Source: Phormidium sp. FACHB-1136 (GTDB taxonomy: Bacteria > Cyanobacteriota > Cyanobacteriia > Phormidesmidales > Phormidesmidaceae). Taken from it: a stretch of 34,973 nucleotides of DNA. Shown here piece after piece: positions 1 to 8,674 of this stretch; within the stretch, counting starts at the first letter, position 1; the number at the start of each line of letters is the position of its first letter. Both the position numbers and the translations under genes were made by a program. The stretch lies in NCBI RefSeq assembly GCF_014697375.1, contig NZ_JACJRS010000056.1:1-34973 (forward strand). The letters are read 5' to 3'. A model generated the notes under the pieces. It had not been told where the DNA came from. It made no database searches and saw only the letters and a program-made list of their open reading frames with translations.

Positions 1-8
1 AGATCTAC

Positions 9-168
9 GGGATAATACCCGAATCTTAAGGAATTAATAATCATTTTTGCTGGATAACACCGTGGTTTTGGGGTGTTATCCAGCAGATTTGAGGGTTAAG
101 CATGGTAATTGAGGGTATTATCCAGCACATTTGAAGGATAACACCCCTCCTATCGGGGTTATCCAGCA
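9..168. repeat. Cluster of six GGTRTTATCCAGCA-like motifs
   Basis: Related motifs occur at 9-20 (minus), 48-61 (minus), 72-85 (plus), 114-127 (plus), 136-147 (minus) and 155-168 (plus). The copies at 48-61 and 72-85 form a perfect 14-bp inverted repeat with a 10-nt loop. The plus-strand copies recur every 41-43 bp, about four helical turns, and the first two share further flanking sequence (GATTTGAGG / CATTTGAAG). Such an array could be recombinase or transposase binding sites at a mobile-element end, or protein-binding iterons. No transposase is visible beside it inside the window. Confidence 0.6.
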
Positions 169-254
169 CGAAGCTCAACCACTCGCTCAGTCAGCGGCGA
201 CCTAATTCCTGCTGTCAATCACACCGCACCGCGCTCTAGTGGTAGTGGGGTTTT

Positions 255-653
255 CTAGGTGGTGGCTGAGGTTAGGTCAATGCCTAATTCGTCTAGCAGC
301 CAGTTGATCACTTGTTGCCGTTCGCTGGGGGTGAGGTAAAAGCGGCCCGTGTAGCGCAGGCGGTCGTTGATGTCTTCCACGTCGGCGAGGGTAAACAGTC
401 CGGCGGTGGTGGCGATGGTGCAAAGCACGTCATCCTGGCTTTGCTGGTCTAGCCCCCCGTGGCGATAGCGGGCGATGTGCTGGCCGAGTTTGTCGAAGTC
501 GTAGCTTTCCTGGGCGAGGCGCTGTTTTTTGTGGTCGGGGATAGGTTCTCCGGCCACAATTTTGGCGTAGTCGGTATCGAGCAGGTTGAGGTGGACGATC
601 TTGGGTGGCTGCAAACTCAAACGGCCTCCTTCTGCGTTGGGTGCGTGGGCCAA
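255..653 (-). CDS. Conserved-looking hypothetical protein (132 aa)
   Basis: I do not recognise this protein. It is a soluble 132-residue product with no signal peptide or membrane segment and a mixed charged composition. The C-terminal half looks helical and contains phrases such as DVEDINDRLRYTG and LTPSERQQVINWLLDELG, the latter resembling a small helical interaction module. GC-rich third positions like those of its neighbours support real coding. It lies divergent from ilvB with about 400 bp between them, so it is probably a single-gene transcript. No function is proposed. The evidence for a gene is the uninterrupted frame, codon usage and protein-like composition. Confidence 0.65.
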   Translation of the reverse strand: MAHAPNAEGGRLSLQPPKIVHLNLLDTDYAKIVAGEPIPDHKKQRLAQESYDFDKLGQHIARYRHGGLDQQSQDDVLCTIATTAGLFTLADVEDINDRLRYTGRFYLTPSERQQVINWLLDELGIDLTSATT

Positions 654-713
654 ACCCGCAGGGACGGGCAGCGGCGAGGGGTGCCCTAGGGAACGCGACG
701 GGGTTTGATCGGG

Positions 714-741
714 CCTGGGTATAGCATAGGCCAGGTTTTTT
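714..741 (+). terminator. Terminator-like hairpin with T6 tract
   Basis: CCTGG (714-718) can pair with CCAGG (731-735), with an inner TAT/ATA pairing, and is followed directly by TTTTTT (736-741). It looks like a weak intrinsic terminator reading rightward. No plus-strand gene precedes it, so it could end an antisense or small RNA, or be fortuitous. Confidence 0.3.
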
Positions 742-946
742 CGGGGGATGAAATTCCGTTGGATATTTTTCAGAAAGGGGGAAGCAAGGCATCGCTGCCC
801 TGGGGAGAGCTACGGTGCCGACCGACTCCAAAACCCAGTGATGCCTGTCCTTAAACCCCACACACTATAGACTCAAGGTGGGCTTAGGGATTCACTTTTC
901 TCAACTAAAGATCCGTTGACAATCGGGCGAACAGCTTAGGGACTAC

Positions 947-955
947 TGCTAGAAT
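947..955 (+). promoter_or_regulatory. Candidate extended -10 promoter of ilvB
   Basis: TGC-TAGAAT (TG at 947-948, hexamer 950-955) matches an extended -10 element and lies about 97 nt upstream of the ilvB start. No convincing -35 sits at the right spacing. Read from sequence only. Confidence 0.35.
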
Positions 956-1051
956 TGGAGGACTGCCAAAACAAAATGTTACTCAGATCACATTTTGATT
1001 CGATAATTTCTGCACTGATTCCCTACCCTACATCCCCGACTCATCGCCGCC

Positions 1052-2899
1052 ATGACTACCCCTGTCGCGTCCCAAAGTGAAGTTCTTGTTCGCCGTGCTT
1101 CCGGGGCCTTTGCCCTGATTGACAGCCTAAAACGCCACGGGGTCAAGCATATTTTTGGCTATCCCGGTGGGGCGATTCTGCCCATCTACGATGAACTCTA
1201 CCGGGCCGAGGCCGCTGGGGACATTTCCCACATTCTAGTGCGCCACGAGCAAGGGGCTGCCCACGCCGCCGATGGCTATGCCCGCGCTACGGGGCAGGTG
1301 GGTGTGTGTTTTGGCACCTCTGGGCCTGGGGCCACCAACCTGGTGACGGGCATTGCCACCGCCCAGATGGACTCGATTCCTTTGGTGGTGATTACGGGTC
1401 AGGTGCCGCGCCACGCCATCGGTAGCGATGCCTTCCAGGAAACGGATATCTACGGCATTACCCTGCCCATCGTGAAGCATTCCTACGTAGCGCGGTCGCC
1501 TCAGCAGATTGCCCAAATGGTGGCCGAAGCCTTCTACATCGCCCGCACCGGGCGCCCTGGCCCCGTTCTGGTCGATATTCCTAAGGATGTGGGCCTGGAG
1601 GAATTTGACTACATTCCCGTAGAGCCGGGTCGGGTGAACCTCACGGGATATAAGCCCACCGTGAAGGGCAACCCTCGCCAGATCAACCCTGCCATCCGTC
1701 TGCTGCGCCAGAGTGAGCGGCCCCTGCTCTACGTGGGTGGTGGGGCAATTACGGCGGGTGCCCATGCGGAAATTGCCAAGCTGGCGGAATATTTCCAAAT
1801 CCCCGTCACCACCACCCTGATGGGCAAGGGGGCCTTCGACGAGCATCATCCCCTATCGGTGGGCATGTTGGGGATGCACGGCACCGCCTACGCCAACTTT
1901 GCCGTCAGCGAGTGCGACCTCCTGATCGCCGTGGGTGCCCGCTTTGACGACCGGGTAACGGGCAAGCTGGACGAGTTTGCCTCCCGCGCCCAGGTGATTC
2001 ACATTGATATTGACCCCGCCGAAGTGGGCAAAAACCGCACGCCCCAGGTGCCCATCGTGGGCGATGTGAAGCAGGTGTTGACGGATCTGCTGGAGCGCCT
2101 GGAAGCCGAAGACCAACTGCCTCCCCCCAACCAAACCGTGGCTTGGCGGGAGCGCATCAACCGCTGGCGGCAAGACTATCCCCTGGTGGTGCCCACCTAT
2201 CCCGACATCCTGTCTCCCCAGGAAGTGATTACGGAGCTTTGCCGTCAAGCGCCCCACGCCTACTACACCACCGATGTGGGCCAACACCAGATGTGGGCGG
2301 CGCAGTTCCTTAAGAACGGCCCCCGCCAGTGGGTGTCTAGCGCCGGATTGGGTACCATGGGCTTTGGCATGCCAGCGGCCATGGGTGTACAGGTGGCGCT
2401 GCCTGATGAAACGGTGATCTGCATCAGCGGCGACGCTAGCTTCCAGATGAACCTGCAAGAACTCGGCACCCTGGCCCAGTACCACATTCCCGTGAAGACC
2501 GTGATTGTGAACAACGGCTGGCAGGGGATGGTGCGCCAGTGGCAGCAGGCCTTCCACGGCGAGCGCTACTCCTCCTCTAATATGGAAGTGGGGATGCCCG
2601 ACTTTGAACTGCTGGCCCGTGCCTACGGCATCAAGGGCATCGTCGTCCACGACCGCAACCAACTGAGCGAAGCCGTGGCTACCATGCTGGCCCACGACGG
2701 CCCCGTGCTGATGGATGTCCATGTGCGCCGCGACGAAAACTGCTATCCCATGGTGGCTCCCGGCAAGGGCAACCACCAGATGATCGGTTTGCCAGAGGTG
2801 GCTGCGGATGCCGTCGCTACCAACCTAACCTGTGGTCAGTGTGGCCATGAGAACGCCCAGGAGAGCCACTTCTGCTCCCAGTGCGGCACCAAGCTCTAG
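1052..2899 (+). CDS. ilvB: Acetolactate synthase large subunit with zinc-ribbon tail
   Basis: Catalytic subunit of acetohydroxyacid synthase, which condenses pyruvate with pyruvate or 2-oxobutyrate using thiamine diphosphate (ThDP) in valine, leucine and isoleucine synthesis. The N-terminal ThDP-pyrimidine domain holds the activating glutamate (E66, in [14 protein letters not shown]). A central FAD-type domain follows. The C-terminal ThDP-pyrophosphate domain has the GDASFQMN metal-binding motif and the downstream asparagines. Biosynthetic large subunits usually end near residue 590. This one continues into residues 593-615 with two CxxC pairs (C594/C597 and C608/C611), a short zinc ribbon that is not part of the standard enzyme. 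The regulatory subunit ilvN is not in this window. A strong hairpin lies 250 bp downstream. The ATG at 1052 fits the usual N-terminus. Confidence 0.96.
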   Translation: MTTPVASQSEVLVRRASGAFALIDSLKRHGVKHIFGYPGGAILPIYDELYRAEAAGDISHILVRHEQGAAHAADGYARATGQVGVCFGTSGPGATNLVTGIATAQMDSIPLVVITGQVPRHAIGSDAFQETDIYGITLPIVKHSYVARSPQQIAQMVAEAFYIARTGRPGPVLVDIPKDVGLEEFDYIPVEPGRVNLTGYKPTVKGNPRQINPAIRLLRQSERPLLYVGGGAITAGAHAEIAKLAEYFQIPVTTTLMGKGAFDEHHPLSVGMLGMHGTAYANFAVSECDLLIAVGARFDDRVTGKLDEFASRAQVIHIDIDPAEVGKNRTPQVPIVGDVKQVLTDLLERLEAEDQLPPPNQTVAWRERINRWRQDYPLVVPTYPDILSPQEVITELCRQAPHAYYTTDVGQHQMWAAQFLKNGPRQWVSSAGLGTMGFGMPAAMGVQVALPDETVICISGDASFQMNLQELGTLAQYHIPVKTVIVNNGWQGMVRQWQQAFHGERYSSSNMEVGMPDFELLARAYGIKGIVVHDRNQLSEAVATMLAHDGPVLMDVHVRRDENCYPMVAPGKGNHQMIGLPEVAADAVATNLTCGQCGHENAQESHFCSQCGTKL

Positions 2900-2927
2900 G
2901 CGATGCAGCCCTATCCCTAGCGGCCTT

Positions 2928-3071
2928 GGAGATCCCCCTAAATCCCCCTTAATAAGGGGGACTTTGACTTCGGGTTCCCCTTATTAACTGAGACTTTGAC
3001 TCCGGATTCTCCCTTCAGAAGGGCGACGTTGACTCCGGTTCTCCCCTTCACAAGGGGGGCTAGGGGGGATC
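2928..3071. repeat. MITE-like element, copy 1 (three internal units)
   Basis: The ends are imperfect inverted repeats: GGAGATCCCCCTAAATCCCC on the left, and on the right GGGGGGCTAGGGGGGATC, whose complement resembles the left end. Inside, a unit of about 34 bp of the form TTGACTCCGGTTCTCCCTT..AAGGG is repeated about three times. A shorter relative with one unit is at 14254-14329. There is no coding capacity. It resembles the non-autonomous palindromic repeats dispersed in cyanobacterial genomes. Confidence 0.75.
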
Positions 3072-3145
3072 CATCTCGCAGAAAAACAGGGTCGGAAGTC
3101 CTAGGTAAGCAACGGCTCATATAAAACAGTAACGCCCTAATTTCC

Positions 3146-3180
3146 AGCCCAGTCGGATCCCATTTGGATCAGGCTGGGCT
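3146..3180 (+). terminator. Strong stem-loop downstream of ilvB
   Basis: AGCCCAG (3146-3152) pairs with CTGGGCT (3174-3180), and inner GATCC (3156-3160) pairs with GGATC (3166-3170) around a CATTT loop. Only two T residues follow, so it may be a terminator or a structured leader of the FtsL-like gene. A second potential hairpin (GCTAA 3201-3205 with TTAGC 3217-3221, around a T5 run) lies just after it. The rest of 2900-3290 holds only the MITE-like element. Confidence 0.45.
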
Positions 3181-3290
3181 TTGATGATGGACTGAGAGCC
3201 GCTAAGGCGGGGGTTTTTAGCGAACCATAGCCCAGTTTTCAAAGAATGCAGTATCCTAACCTCAGTTATTTTCTGTGGTGTGGGTTGTTT

Positions 3291-3803
3291 ATGTCTGCTG
3301 CGCTGAAGTCCTACGTTCCCCAGCCCGTGCCCACCTCGGTAACCCAGGCTCAACCCCGGCGGTTTGCGGCACGGCCCACGGCTACGGTGGGGGTGTTGCG
3401 GCCTCTCAAGGCTGGGGCGGTGAAATCCCTGCCTGTGGCTCCGGCCTCTAGCCCCCTGCGGCGTACCTTGACCCAGATTCATCTGGTGTCTTCGGTGCTG
3501 GCGGCCTCCCTGGTGAGTCTGACCCTGGTGGGTTACGGCACCTCCGTCTATGTGGATCGCCAACTGGATCAAGCCACCCGCCGCCTCAGCCAGCTTCAGC
3601 GCAGTGAGCAACAACTCACAACCTCCAGCGCCATTTTGACCCGCCACATGGCTCAACAGGCCGAAGATCCTGCCACGGGCCTTCAGCCCCCCAAGCCCGA
3701 CCAGGTGATTTTTCTGCAACCCGCCCCCCAGCGTCCGGCCCAAACTCCTGCCGATTCTTCCGCAGGCGCTAGCTTTCGCGCTGACCGTCCCCTAGGGTAT
3801 TGA
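3291..3803 (+). CDS. FtsL-like cell-division protein (single TM, coiled coil)
   Basis: A 170-residue bitopic protein. It has a basic, proline-rich cytoplasmic N-terminus (about 70 residues), one membrane segment (about residues 72-94, rich in L, V, A and S), then a short coiled-coil-like stretch (DRQLDQATRRLSQLQRSEQQ) and a proline-rich tail. This topology, placed directly before a PBP2/FtsI-type transpeptidase, is that of FtsL, which links the FtsQ-type scaffold to FtsWI in the septal complex. FtsL is poorly conserved, so the call rests on architecture and position, not on identity. The frame is open from ATG 3246. I prefer ATG 3291 because the extra 15 residues look unlike an FtsL N-terminus, but neither start has a clear ribosome-binding site. 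Confidence 0.7.
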   Translation: MSAALKSYVPQPVPTSVTQAQPRRFAARPTATVGVLRPLKAGAVKSLPVAPASSPLRRTLTQIHLVSSVLAASLVSLTLVGYGTSVYVDRQLDQATRRLSQLQRSEQQLTTSSAILTRHMAQQAEDPATGLQPPKPDQVIFLQPAPQRPAQTPADSSAGASFRADRPLGY

Positions 3804-3909
3804 TGCTTGTGCCCTTGGGTGTGGCCGAGGGCTTGATTCCGTGGTGGCGGTTGGGCAATATGGATTTCCTCAGCCCCGCACCCTTGCCCCTTCGCTGCTC
3901 TGTTTTCCC

Positions 3910-5739
3910 ATGGCTAGCTCCTTTTCCTCTCCCACCCGTCCCCGTCGTCCTCGGCGAACTCGGTCGCGTTCTCTGGATCAGCGTCGCCCTGGCCTTCAAC
4001 GGACGGGGCAGTTGGCCCGAAGACCCGTGGCTCAAACGGTAAGCGATACCCGCCGCCGCTTGGTGATGGTGTGGGCGCTGCTGATGGCCATGGTGGCCCT
4101 GCTGACCGGACGGCTAGTGTGGCTACAACTCATGCGGGGAGAGAGCCTCGGCCAAATGGCGGCTCAGCAGCGAGTACGGCCCCAGCAGCCCCACCCCCTG
4201 CGCTACCCCATCGTGGATCGTCAGGGCAATCTACTGGCGATGGATCGCATTGTGTATACCCTTTACAGCCATCCCCAGTTGTTTAGCCAGACTCCCGATG
4301 AAGTGGCCACAGCCCTTAGCCCACTGTTGGAAAAACCCGCCGCTGAATTGGTGGATCAGTGGGGCAACCAGCCGACGGGCATTCGGGTGGTTGATGGTCT
4401 TTCCGCTGAAACCGCTGATCGCATTCGCCAACTGAGGCTGAACGGGGTGGAACTGGTGCCCCAACAGCAGCGGTTTTATCCCCAGGAAGGGCTCTTTGCG
4501 CCCGTGGTGGGTTTTGTTAACCTGGATGGCGCAGCCCAGGCGGGAATAGAAATTGGTCAAGAAAAACAACTGCTGCTGCCGGAACGGGATCAACGCGATC
4601 CGGCTATGGCCCTGGTGCAAGGACAGAATCATCAGGCCAGTTTGCATCTTACCCTAGACAGTCGTCTTCAGCGGGTGGCCCAAAATGCCCTAGAGGCCAT
4701 GGTGGCCCAGCGATCCGCTAAGGGCGGGGCCATTATGGTCATGGATGTAGATACCGGGGCTATGCTGGCCATGGCCGTGGCCCCCACCTACAACCCTAAC
4801 GAGTACTTCCGGGCCGATATGGCAGCGTTTCGTAACTGGGCCATTAGCGACCTCTACGAGCCAGGGTCTACCTTCAAGCCCATCAACGTGGCCATTGCCC
4901 TAGAGGCGGGTGTGCTTCAGCCCGACGAAATGGTGAACGATAGTGGTCAAATTCAGTTTGGGCGTTGGACGATTCGCAACAGCGACTACGCCACGTCCGG
5001 GGGGCGAGGCACTATTTCCATCACCGATGTGATGAAATACTCTAGCAATGTCGGCATGATTCGCATTATGCAAAAGCTGACACCCCAGGATTATCTGCAA
5101 TGGCTGAAGAAATTGGGTATGGATCAACCCTCTGGCATTGACCTCCCCAACGAGGCCATGGGCCAAATGAAGGACGAGGAACAATTTATCCGCAGCCGCG
5201 TTGAACCCGCTACCACCTCCTTTGGGCAAGGGTTTTCCATGACGCCCATTAAAATGATGCAGCTTCAGGCGGCGACCATGAATGGCGGACGATTGGTGAC
5301 CCCCCATGTTGTCCGTGGTCTGATCGCCGAGGACGGGACCTCGCTATGGCAACCGCCGCGTCCTCAGCCTAAGCAGATATTCTCAGAACGTACCACCCAA
5401 GCCCTGATGCCCATGCTGGAGGCTGTTGTGGCTACGGGCACCGGGAAAGCGGCCCAAATCCCTGGCTATCGCATTGGCGGTAAAACCGGAACGGCCCAAA
5501 AAGCCCTGCCCGGTGGGGGGTATGGCCCAGGCCGCATCACCAGTTTTGTGGGAGTCCTACCCGTAGATAACCCCCGCTACGTGATCATGGCCATCATCGA
5601 CGAACCCAAGGGTGACGACGCCTACGGGGGGACTACCGCCGCCCCCCTCGTGAAGGAGGTAGGCGAAGCCCTAGTGGTACTGGAGGGCATTCCCCCCCAT
5701 GGTGTGACCGCAGCCTCCGAGGCGACAACTTCGGATTAG
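3910..5739 (+). CDS. ftsI: Penicillin-binding protein 2 / FtsI-type peptidoglycan transpeptidase
   Basis: Class B penicillin-binding protein that cross-links septal peptidoglycan stem peptides. It has a basic N-terminal tail, one membrane anchor (about residues 51-75), a dimerisation/pedestal domain, and a transpeptidase domain with all three motifs: S320-T-F-K323 (catalytic serine), S378-S-N380 and K525-T-G527. The length (609 aa) is normal for the family. The frame is open from 3841, but ATG 3910 (MASSFSS...) gives the usual basic, Ser/Arg-rich start, and the upstream 23 residues look non-native. It lies about 105 bp after the FtsL-like gene, so the two probably form one division operon. 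It is convergent with gmk. Confidence 0.93.
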   Translation: MASSFSSPTRPRRPRRTRSRSLDQRRPGLQRTGQLARRPVAQTVSDTRRRLVMVWALLMAMVALLTGRLVWLQLMRGESLGQMAAQQRVRPQQPHPLRYPIVDRQGNLLAMDRIVYTLYSHPQLFSQTPDEVATALSPLLEKPAAELVDQWGNQPTGIRVVDGLSAETADRIRQLRLNGVELVPQQQRFYPQEGLFAPVVGFVNLDGAAQAGIEIGQEKQLLLPERDQRDPAMALVQGQNHQASLHLTLDSRLQRVAQNALEAMVAQRSAKGGAIMVMDVDTGAMLAMAVAPTYNPNEYFRADMAAFRNWAISDLYEPGSTFKPINVAIALEAGVLQPDEMVNDSGQIQFGRWTIRNSDYATSGGRGTISITDVMKYSSNVGMIRIMQKLTPQDYLQWLKKLGMDQPSGIDLPNEAMGQMKDEEQFIRSRVEPATTSFGQGFSMTPIKMMQLQAATMNGGRLVTPHVVRGLIAEDGTSLWQPPRPQPKQIFSERTTQALMPMLEAVVATGTGKAAQIPGYRIGGKTGTAQKALPGGGYGPGRITSFVGVLPVDNPRYVIMAIIDEPKGDDAYGGTTAAPLVKEVGEALVVLEGIPPHGVTAASEATTSD

Positions 5740-5780
5740 GCGTTAGGGCAATCGACCTGAAGGTGGACAATTCGGGATCA

Positions 5781-5807
5781 GATCAGCGTTACCCTGTTGC
5801 GTTGATC
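5781..5807. terminator. Possible bidirectional terminator between ftsI and gmk
   Basis: GATCAGCG (5781-5788) pairs, with one mismatch, with CGTTGATC (5800-5807) in the short gap between two convergent genes. No T tract is present. Position is the main argument. Confidence 0.3.
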
Positions 5808-5835
5808 TTGAGTTCCTGTGATCGTCAGTCGCGAT

Positions 5836-6474
5836 CTAGGCATCGACAGCGTCAAAAATAGCCCCTTCCAACTGCTGCAACGCAATTTCTAGGTCGTCGT
5901 TGACGATCTGGACATCGAACTCTGGGGCGGCGTCAATTTCCACCTGAGCACGGGCCATGCGGCGCACGATGGCTTCCTCAGAATCCTTGCCTCGCTGGCG
6001 AATACGCTGCTCCAGTTCATCCAGCGACGGGGGCAACACAAACAATTGAAGCGCTTGGGGGAAGGTGTCTCGGACCTGACGAGCACCCTCTAGCTCAATT
6101 TCTAGAATCAGCCATTCGCCCTCCTCGAGGTGGCGCTGCACAGCGGCCTTGGGGGTGCCATAGAAATTGCCTGCAAACTCCGCCCACTCTAGCAGTTCGC
6201 CGTTTTTCACCATGGTTTGAAATTGCTCGCAGCTAACAAAGTAGTAGTCTTTGCCGTCTACCTCTCCGGGACGGGGTTGGCGGGTGGTGGCCGAAATCGA
6301 GAGCCTTAGGCTAGGGTAGCGATCCCGAAGCGCCCGCAGCAGAGTCCCTTTGCCCACGCCGCTTGGCCCCGTAAAGACGATCAGCCGCCCGATACGAGGG
6401 GCTGTGGGTAGACCATCTAGGCTATCGCGGAGGTGCTGGTGGAGGTTGGGAGAGGGAGGGGTGCTAACAGCCAT
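5836..6474 (-). CDS. gmk: Guanylate kinase
   Basis: Phosphorylates GMP to GDP with ATP, in purine nucleotide synthesis and recycling. The P-loop GPSGVGKGT is at residues 36-44, followed by the GMP-binding region (SATTRQPRPGEVDGKDYYFV) and the catalytic arginine region R-QRGKDSEE. The first 25 or so residues before the core are an N-terminal extension rich in S, P and H. The total of 212 residues is close to the usual 190-210. A GTG or ATG start nearer the P-loop cannot be excluded, but MAVSTPPS is the only ATG upstream of the core. The gene follows pcyA on the same strand (115-bp gap) and could be co-transcribed with it. Confidence 0.95.
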   Translation of the reverse strand: MAVSTPPSPNLHQHLRDSLDGLPTAPRIGRLIVFTGPSGVGKGTLLRALRDRYPSLRLSISATTRQPRPGEVDGKDYYFVSCEQFQTMVKNGELLEWAEFAGNFYGTPKAAVQRHLEEGEWLILEIELEGARQVRDTFPQALQLFVLPPSLDELEQRIRQRGKDSEEAIVRRMARAQVEIDAAPEFDVQIVNDDLEIALQQLEGAIFDAVDA

Positions 6475-6589
6475 GGCAATGATGTTGGGGTAGAGAATGG
6501 CAGAGTTGATGGGGGCCGGGGGCTTCGCAATGCTGACTCGGTTCTTGGGGCACAGAACGGAAAGCCTTTATTTTAGACAAGGATGGAGG

Positions 6590-7324
6590 TTAGGCAAGGG
6601 TTGGTACATCAAATAAAACGGTGGTCATGTACCGTTCAGCCCAGGCATCGCCAAAGGCTTTTTCGAGGACGCGGCGAGTTTTGTCGTTTTGTTGTTGTTG
6701 GGTGCAATAGCGCTGTTGTCCAGCCAAAATGACGGCGGCGACCTCTGGGGTAGGTTCTGTGGCTACGGCTTGCTGACAATGCAGGGTGAGGTAGTCCACA
6801 ATCAACTGCACAAAGGCGGCTTCCTCGGCGGGGCTGGTGGGGCGAATGAATCGGCAGTGGGGGGAAAAAATCGTGCCCCATTCCGGCAGACCGCGCTCCT
6901 GGGCAAAGGGTGGTGGAGCCAGGGCGGTAAGAGCCGCATCGTAGGCGGGGGGCAGGGTTTCCGCCACGGGTGACAAATCCACAATGGCGGCGCTGATTTG
7001 GCCTCGGCCTCCCACCAGATCACAGCCAAACAGGGGCAGACCGTACTGTGGATTGGGGAACATCACACAGTGGAGAATGTCTAGGGTATTGCCAACTCGC
7101 GCCAATTCTAGGTGTAGCTTGCGGAATTGAGGCGCTTGGTAGCCATGGTTTTCGATAGTCAGCCGTTCGCCCTCTAGCTTGCCCTCCACATAGCCCAAAT
7201 CCTCCGGCAGCGCGTAGGGAGACAGATCCAGATACTCCTGCCACACCGCTTCCATGCGGTTGGCCAAGTCCCGAATCATGGGGTGCTGCTGTTCCCGAAG
7301 GGAAGTCGGAGGGGAGGACGCCAT
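6590..7324 (-). CDS. pcyA: Phycocyanobilin:ferredoxin oxidoreductase
   Basis: Ferredoxin-dependent bilin reductase that makes phycocyanobilin from biliverdin IXalpha by a four-electron reduction, supplying chromophore to phycobilisomes and phytochromes. The family's proton-relay residues are present: E73 (LHLELA), H85 (ILHCVMFP) and D102 (FGCDLVGG), each three residues earlier than E76, H88 and D105 of the Synechocystis enzyme. The C-terminal [14 protein letters not shown] block is also typical. The length (244 aa) is normal. A soluble stromal-type protein without signal peptide. It is transcribed away from the AI-2E-family gene. This is the clearest cyanobacterial marker in the window. Confidence 0.96.
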   Translation of the reverse strand: MASSPPTSLREQQHPMIRDLANRMEAVWQEYLDLSPYALPEDLGYVEGKLEGERLTIENHGYQAPQFRKLHLELARVGNTLDILHCVMFPNPQYGLPLFGCDLVGGRGQISAAIVDLSPVAETLPPAYDAALTALAPPPFAQERGLPEWGTIFSPHCRFIRPTSPAEEAAFVQLIVDYLTLHCQQAVATEPTPEVAAVILAGQQRYCTQQQQNDKTRRVLEKAFGDAWAERYMTTVLFDVPTLA

Positions 7325-7591
7325 GGCTTCAGAATGCGTATAGTAGACTTTGAGCGTAGACCTTCAGCATATCAGCCCACGATGGCAGGCTGTCAGCCGC
7401 GATACGGTTTTTGAACCCTCCTTAGGGCAACCTCAGGAAAGGGATCACAATCTGAGCCTTAGGGAAGTGTAGGCGCGAGTGGCATCTAACGGCATTGAAT
7501 GGTCTAATAGCACTCAACAGGGTGACAGTGAGCTTGAGTTTAGATCGGCCACGAGGGCGGTAAGCAAAGACTGGGTGGGTAGGCAACGCGG

Positions 7592-8650
7592 GTGAAGCTA
7601 ACCGATTGGATTAATTTAGCCTTACTGGGGATAACCCTATACGTCCTCTGGCGGTTTCGGCAGATTGTGCTGCTAATGTTTGCCGCTGTAGTGCTAGTCA
7701 CGGCCCTGAATGGCCTGACGCGGCTGTTTGTGCGCACCTATGGTTGGCCCCGAAATCGGGCGCTGCTAGTCACTTCGGCCTTGGTGGCCCTGGGGGGCTT
7801 CATCTTTTTGGGCCTAGTATTTCCCCTATTTGCCAGCCAGTTTCAGGAATTACTCGAACTCACCCCCAAGGGTTTTGCAATTCTCGTGGGTTGGTTTGAC
7901 GACTTTAAAGCCAATCCCCCCGATTGGTTCCCCGCCCAAGATATCCGGCTCATTCCCGACTTCAGCGAACTGATCCGCCAGGTCACCAACATCAGCACCA
8001 CAGTTTTTGGGAACTTTCTATCCTTCTTCTCCAGTTCCCTGGCGATTCTGCTGCAACTGTTGCTGCTGATCGTTCTCACCCTCATGATGTTGTCCAACCC
8101 TCCGGCCTACCGAAACCTTCTGCTGCGGCTGTTTCCCTCCAGCTACCGCAAGCGGGCCGATGACATCTTGACCCAGTGTGAAACAGCCCTAATATCCTGG
8201 TTGGGGGGCGTAGCCCTGAGTTCCATGTTTGTGGGCACCCTCAGTTTTGTGGGACTGGTTATTCTGGGCGTGCCCTACGCCTTTGCCCACGCCATCCTAG
8301 CGGGCACCTTCAACTTCATCCCCAATCTGGGGCCAACCCTCAGCGCCATTTTCCCCATCTTTGTGGCGCTGCTACAATCCCCCAGCAAAGCCCTAGCGGT
8401 GCTGGTACTCTACATCGTGATCCAAAACGTCGAAAGCTATTGGTTCACCCCCATGACCATGCAAAAGCAGGTCTCCCTACTCCCCGCCGCCACCCTCGTT
8501 GCCCAGATTTTCTTCACCACCTTCCTCGGCCCCCTGGGGCTGATCCTGGCTCTCCCCCTAGCCGTGGTATGCAAAACCTGGATTGAAGAAGCCTGGATCA
8601 AAGATGTTCTTGACCATGATCCAAAATTTGACCCCCCACGGTTTCCCTAA
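7592..8650 (+). CDS. AI-2E family (PerM/UPF0118) membrane permease
   Basis: A 352-residue polytopic inner-membrane protein of the AI-2E transporter/PerM family. Paired N-terminal helices start at residues 8-45, a further pair at about 55-80, then a soluble segment (about 90-140), and a C-terminal bundle of four or five helices. That bundle includes the typical FNFIPNLGPTLSAIFPIFVALL and the YWFTPMTMQKQVSLLP motifs, where the family keeps the NxIPxxGP and VxPxxxgxxxxLxP signatures. The transported substrate is unknown in cyanobacteria, and AI-2 export is proven only for a few members. Translation starts at GTG 7592. The next gene begins 24 bp downstream. Confidence 0.88.
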   Translation: MKLTDWINLALLGITLYVLWRFRQIVLLMFAAVVLVTALNGLTRLFVRTYGWPRNRALLVTSALVALGGFIFLGLVFPLFASQFQELLELTPKGFAILVGWFDDFKANPPDWFPAQDIRLIPDFSELIRQVTNISTTVFGNFLSFFSSSLAILLQLLLLIVLTLMMLSNPPAYRNLLLRLFPSSYRKRADDILTQCETALISWLGGVALSSMFVGTLSFVGLVILGVPYAFAHAILAGTFNFIPNLGPTLSAIFPIFVALLQSPSKALAVLVLYIVIQNVESYWFTPMTMQKQVSLLPAATLVAQIFFTTFLGPLGLILALPLAVVCKTWIEEAWIKDVLDHDPKFDPPRFP

Positions 8651-8674
8651 GCTCACCTTACCCACTCATCCGCC

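Larger units (their letters stand above)
654..1051. other. Intergenic region between the small hypothetical gene and ilvB
   Basis: No gene is visible in this 398-bp divergent gap. It should hold both promoters. It contains a hairpin followed by six T residues at 714-741 and a candidate extended -10 element at 947-955, both listed separately. A TTGACA-like box at 916-921 lies too far upstream (28 nt) to pair with the -10 at 950. Confidence 0.5.

Noticed and set aside
916-944. TTGACA box as the ilvB -35
   Set aside because: At 17-nt spacing the -10 position is GGGACT, which is not a promoter; the better -10 at 950 is 28 nt away.
1235-2776. Long minus-strand open frames across ilvB
   Set aside because: They lie wholly opposite a conserved enzyme, are rich in His/Gly/Val typical of GC-rich antisense frames, and show no domain.
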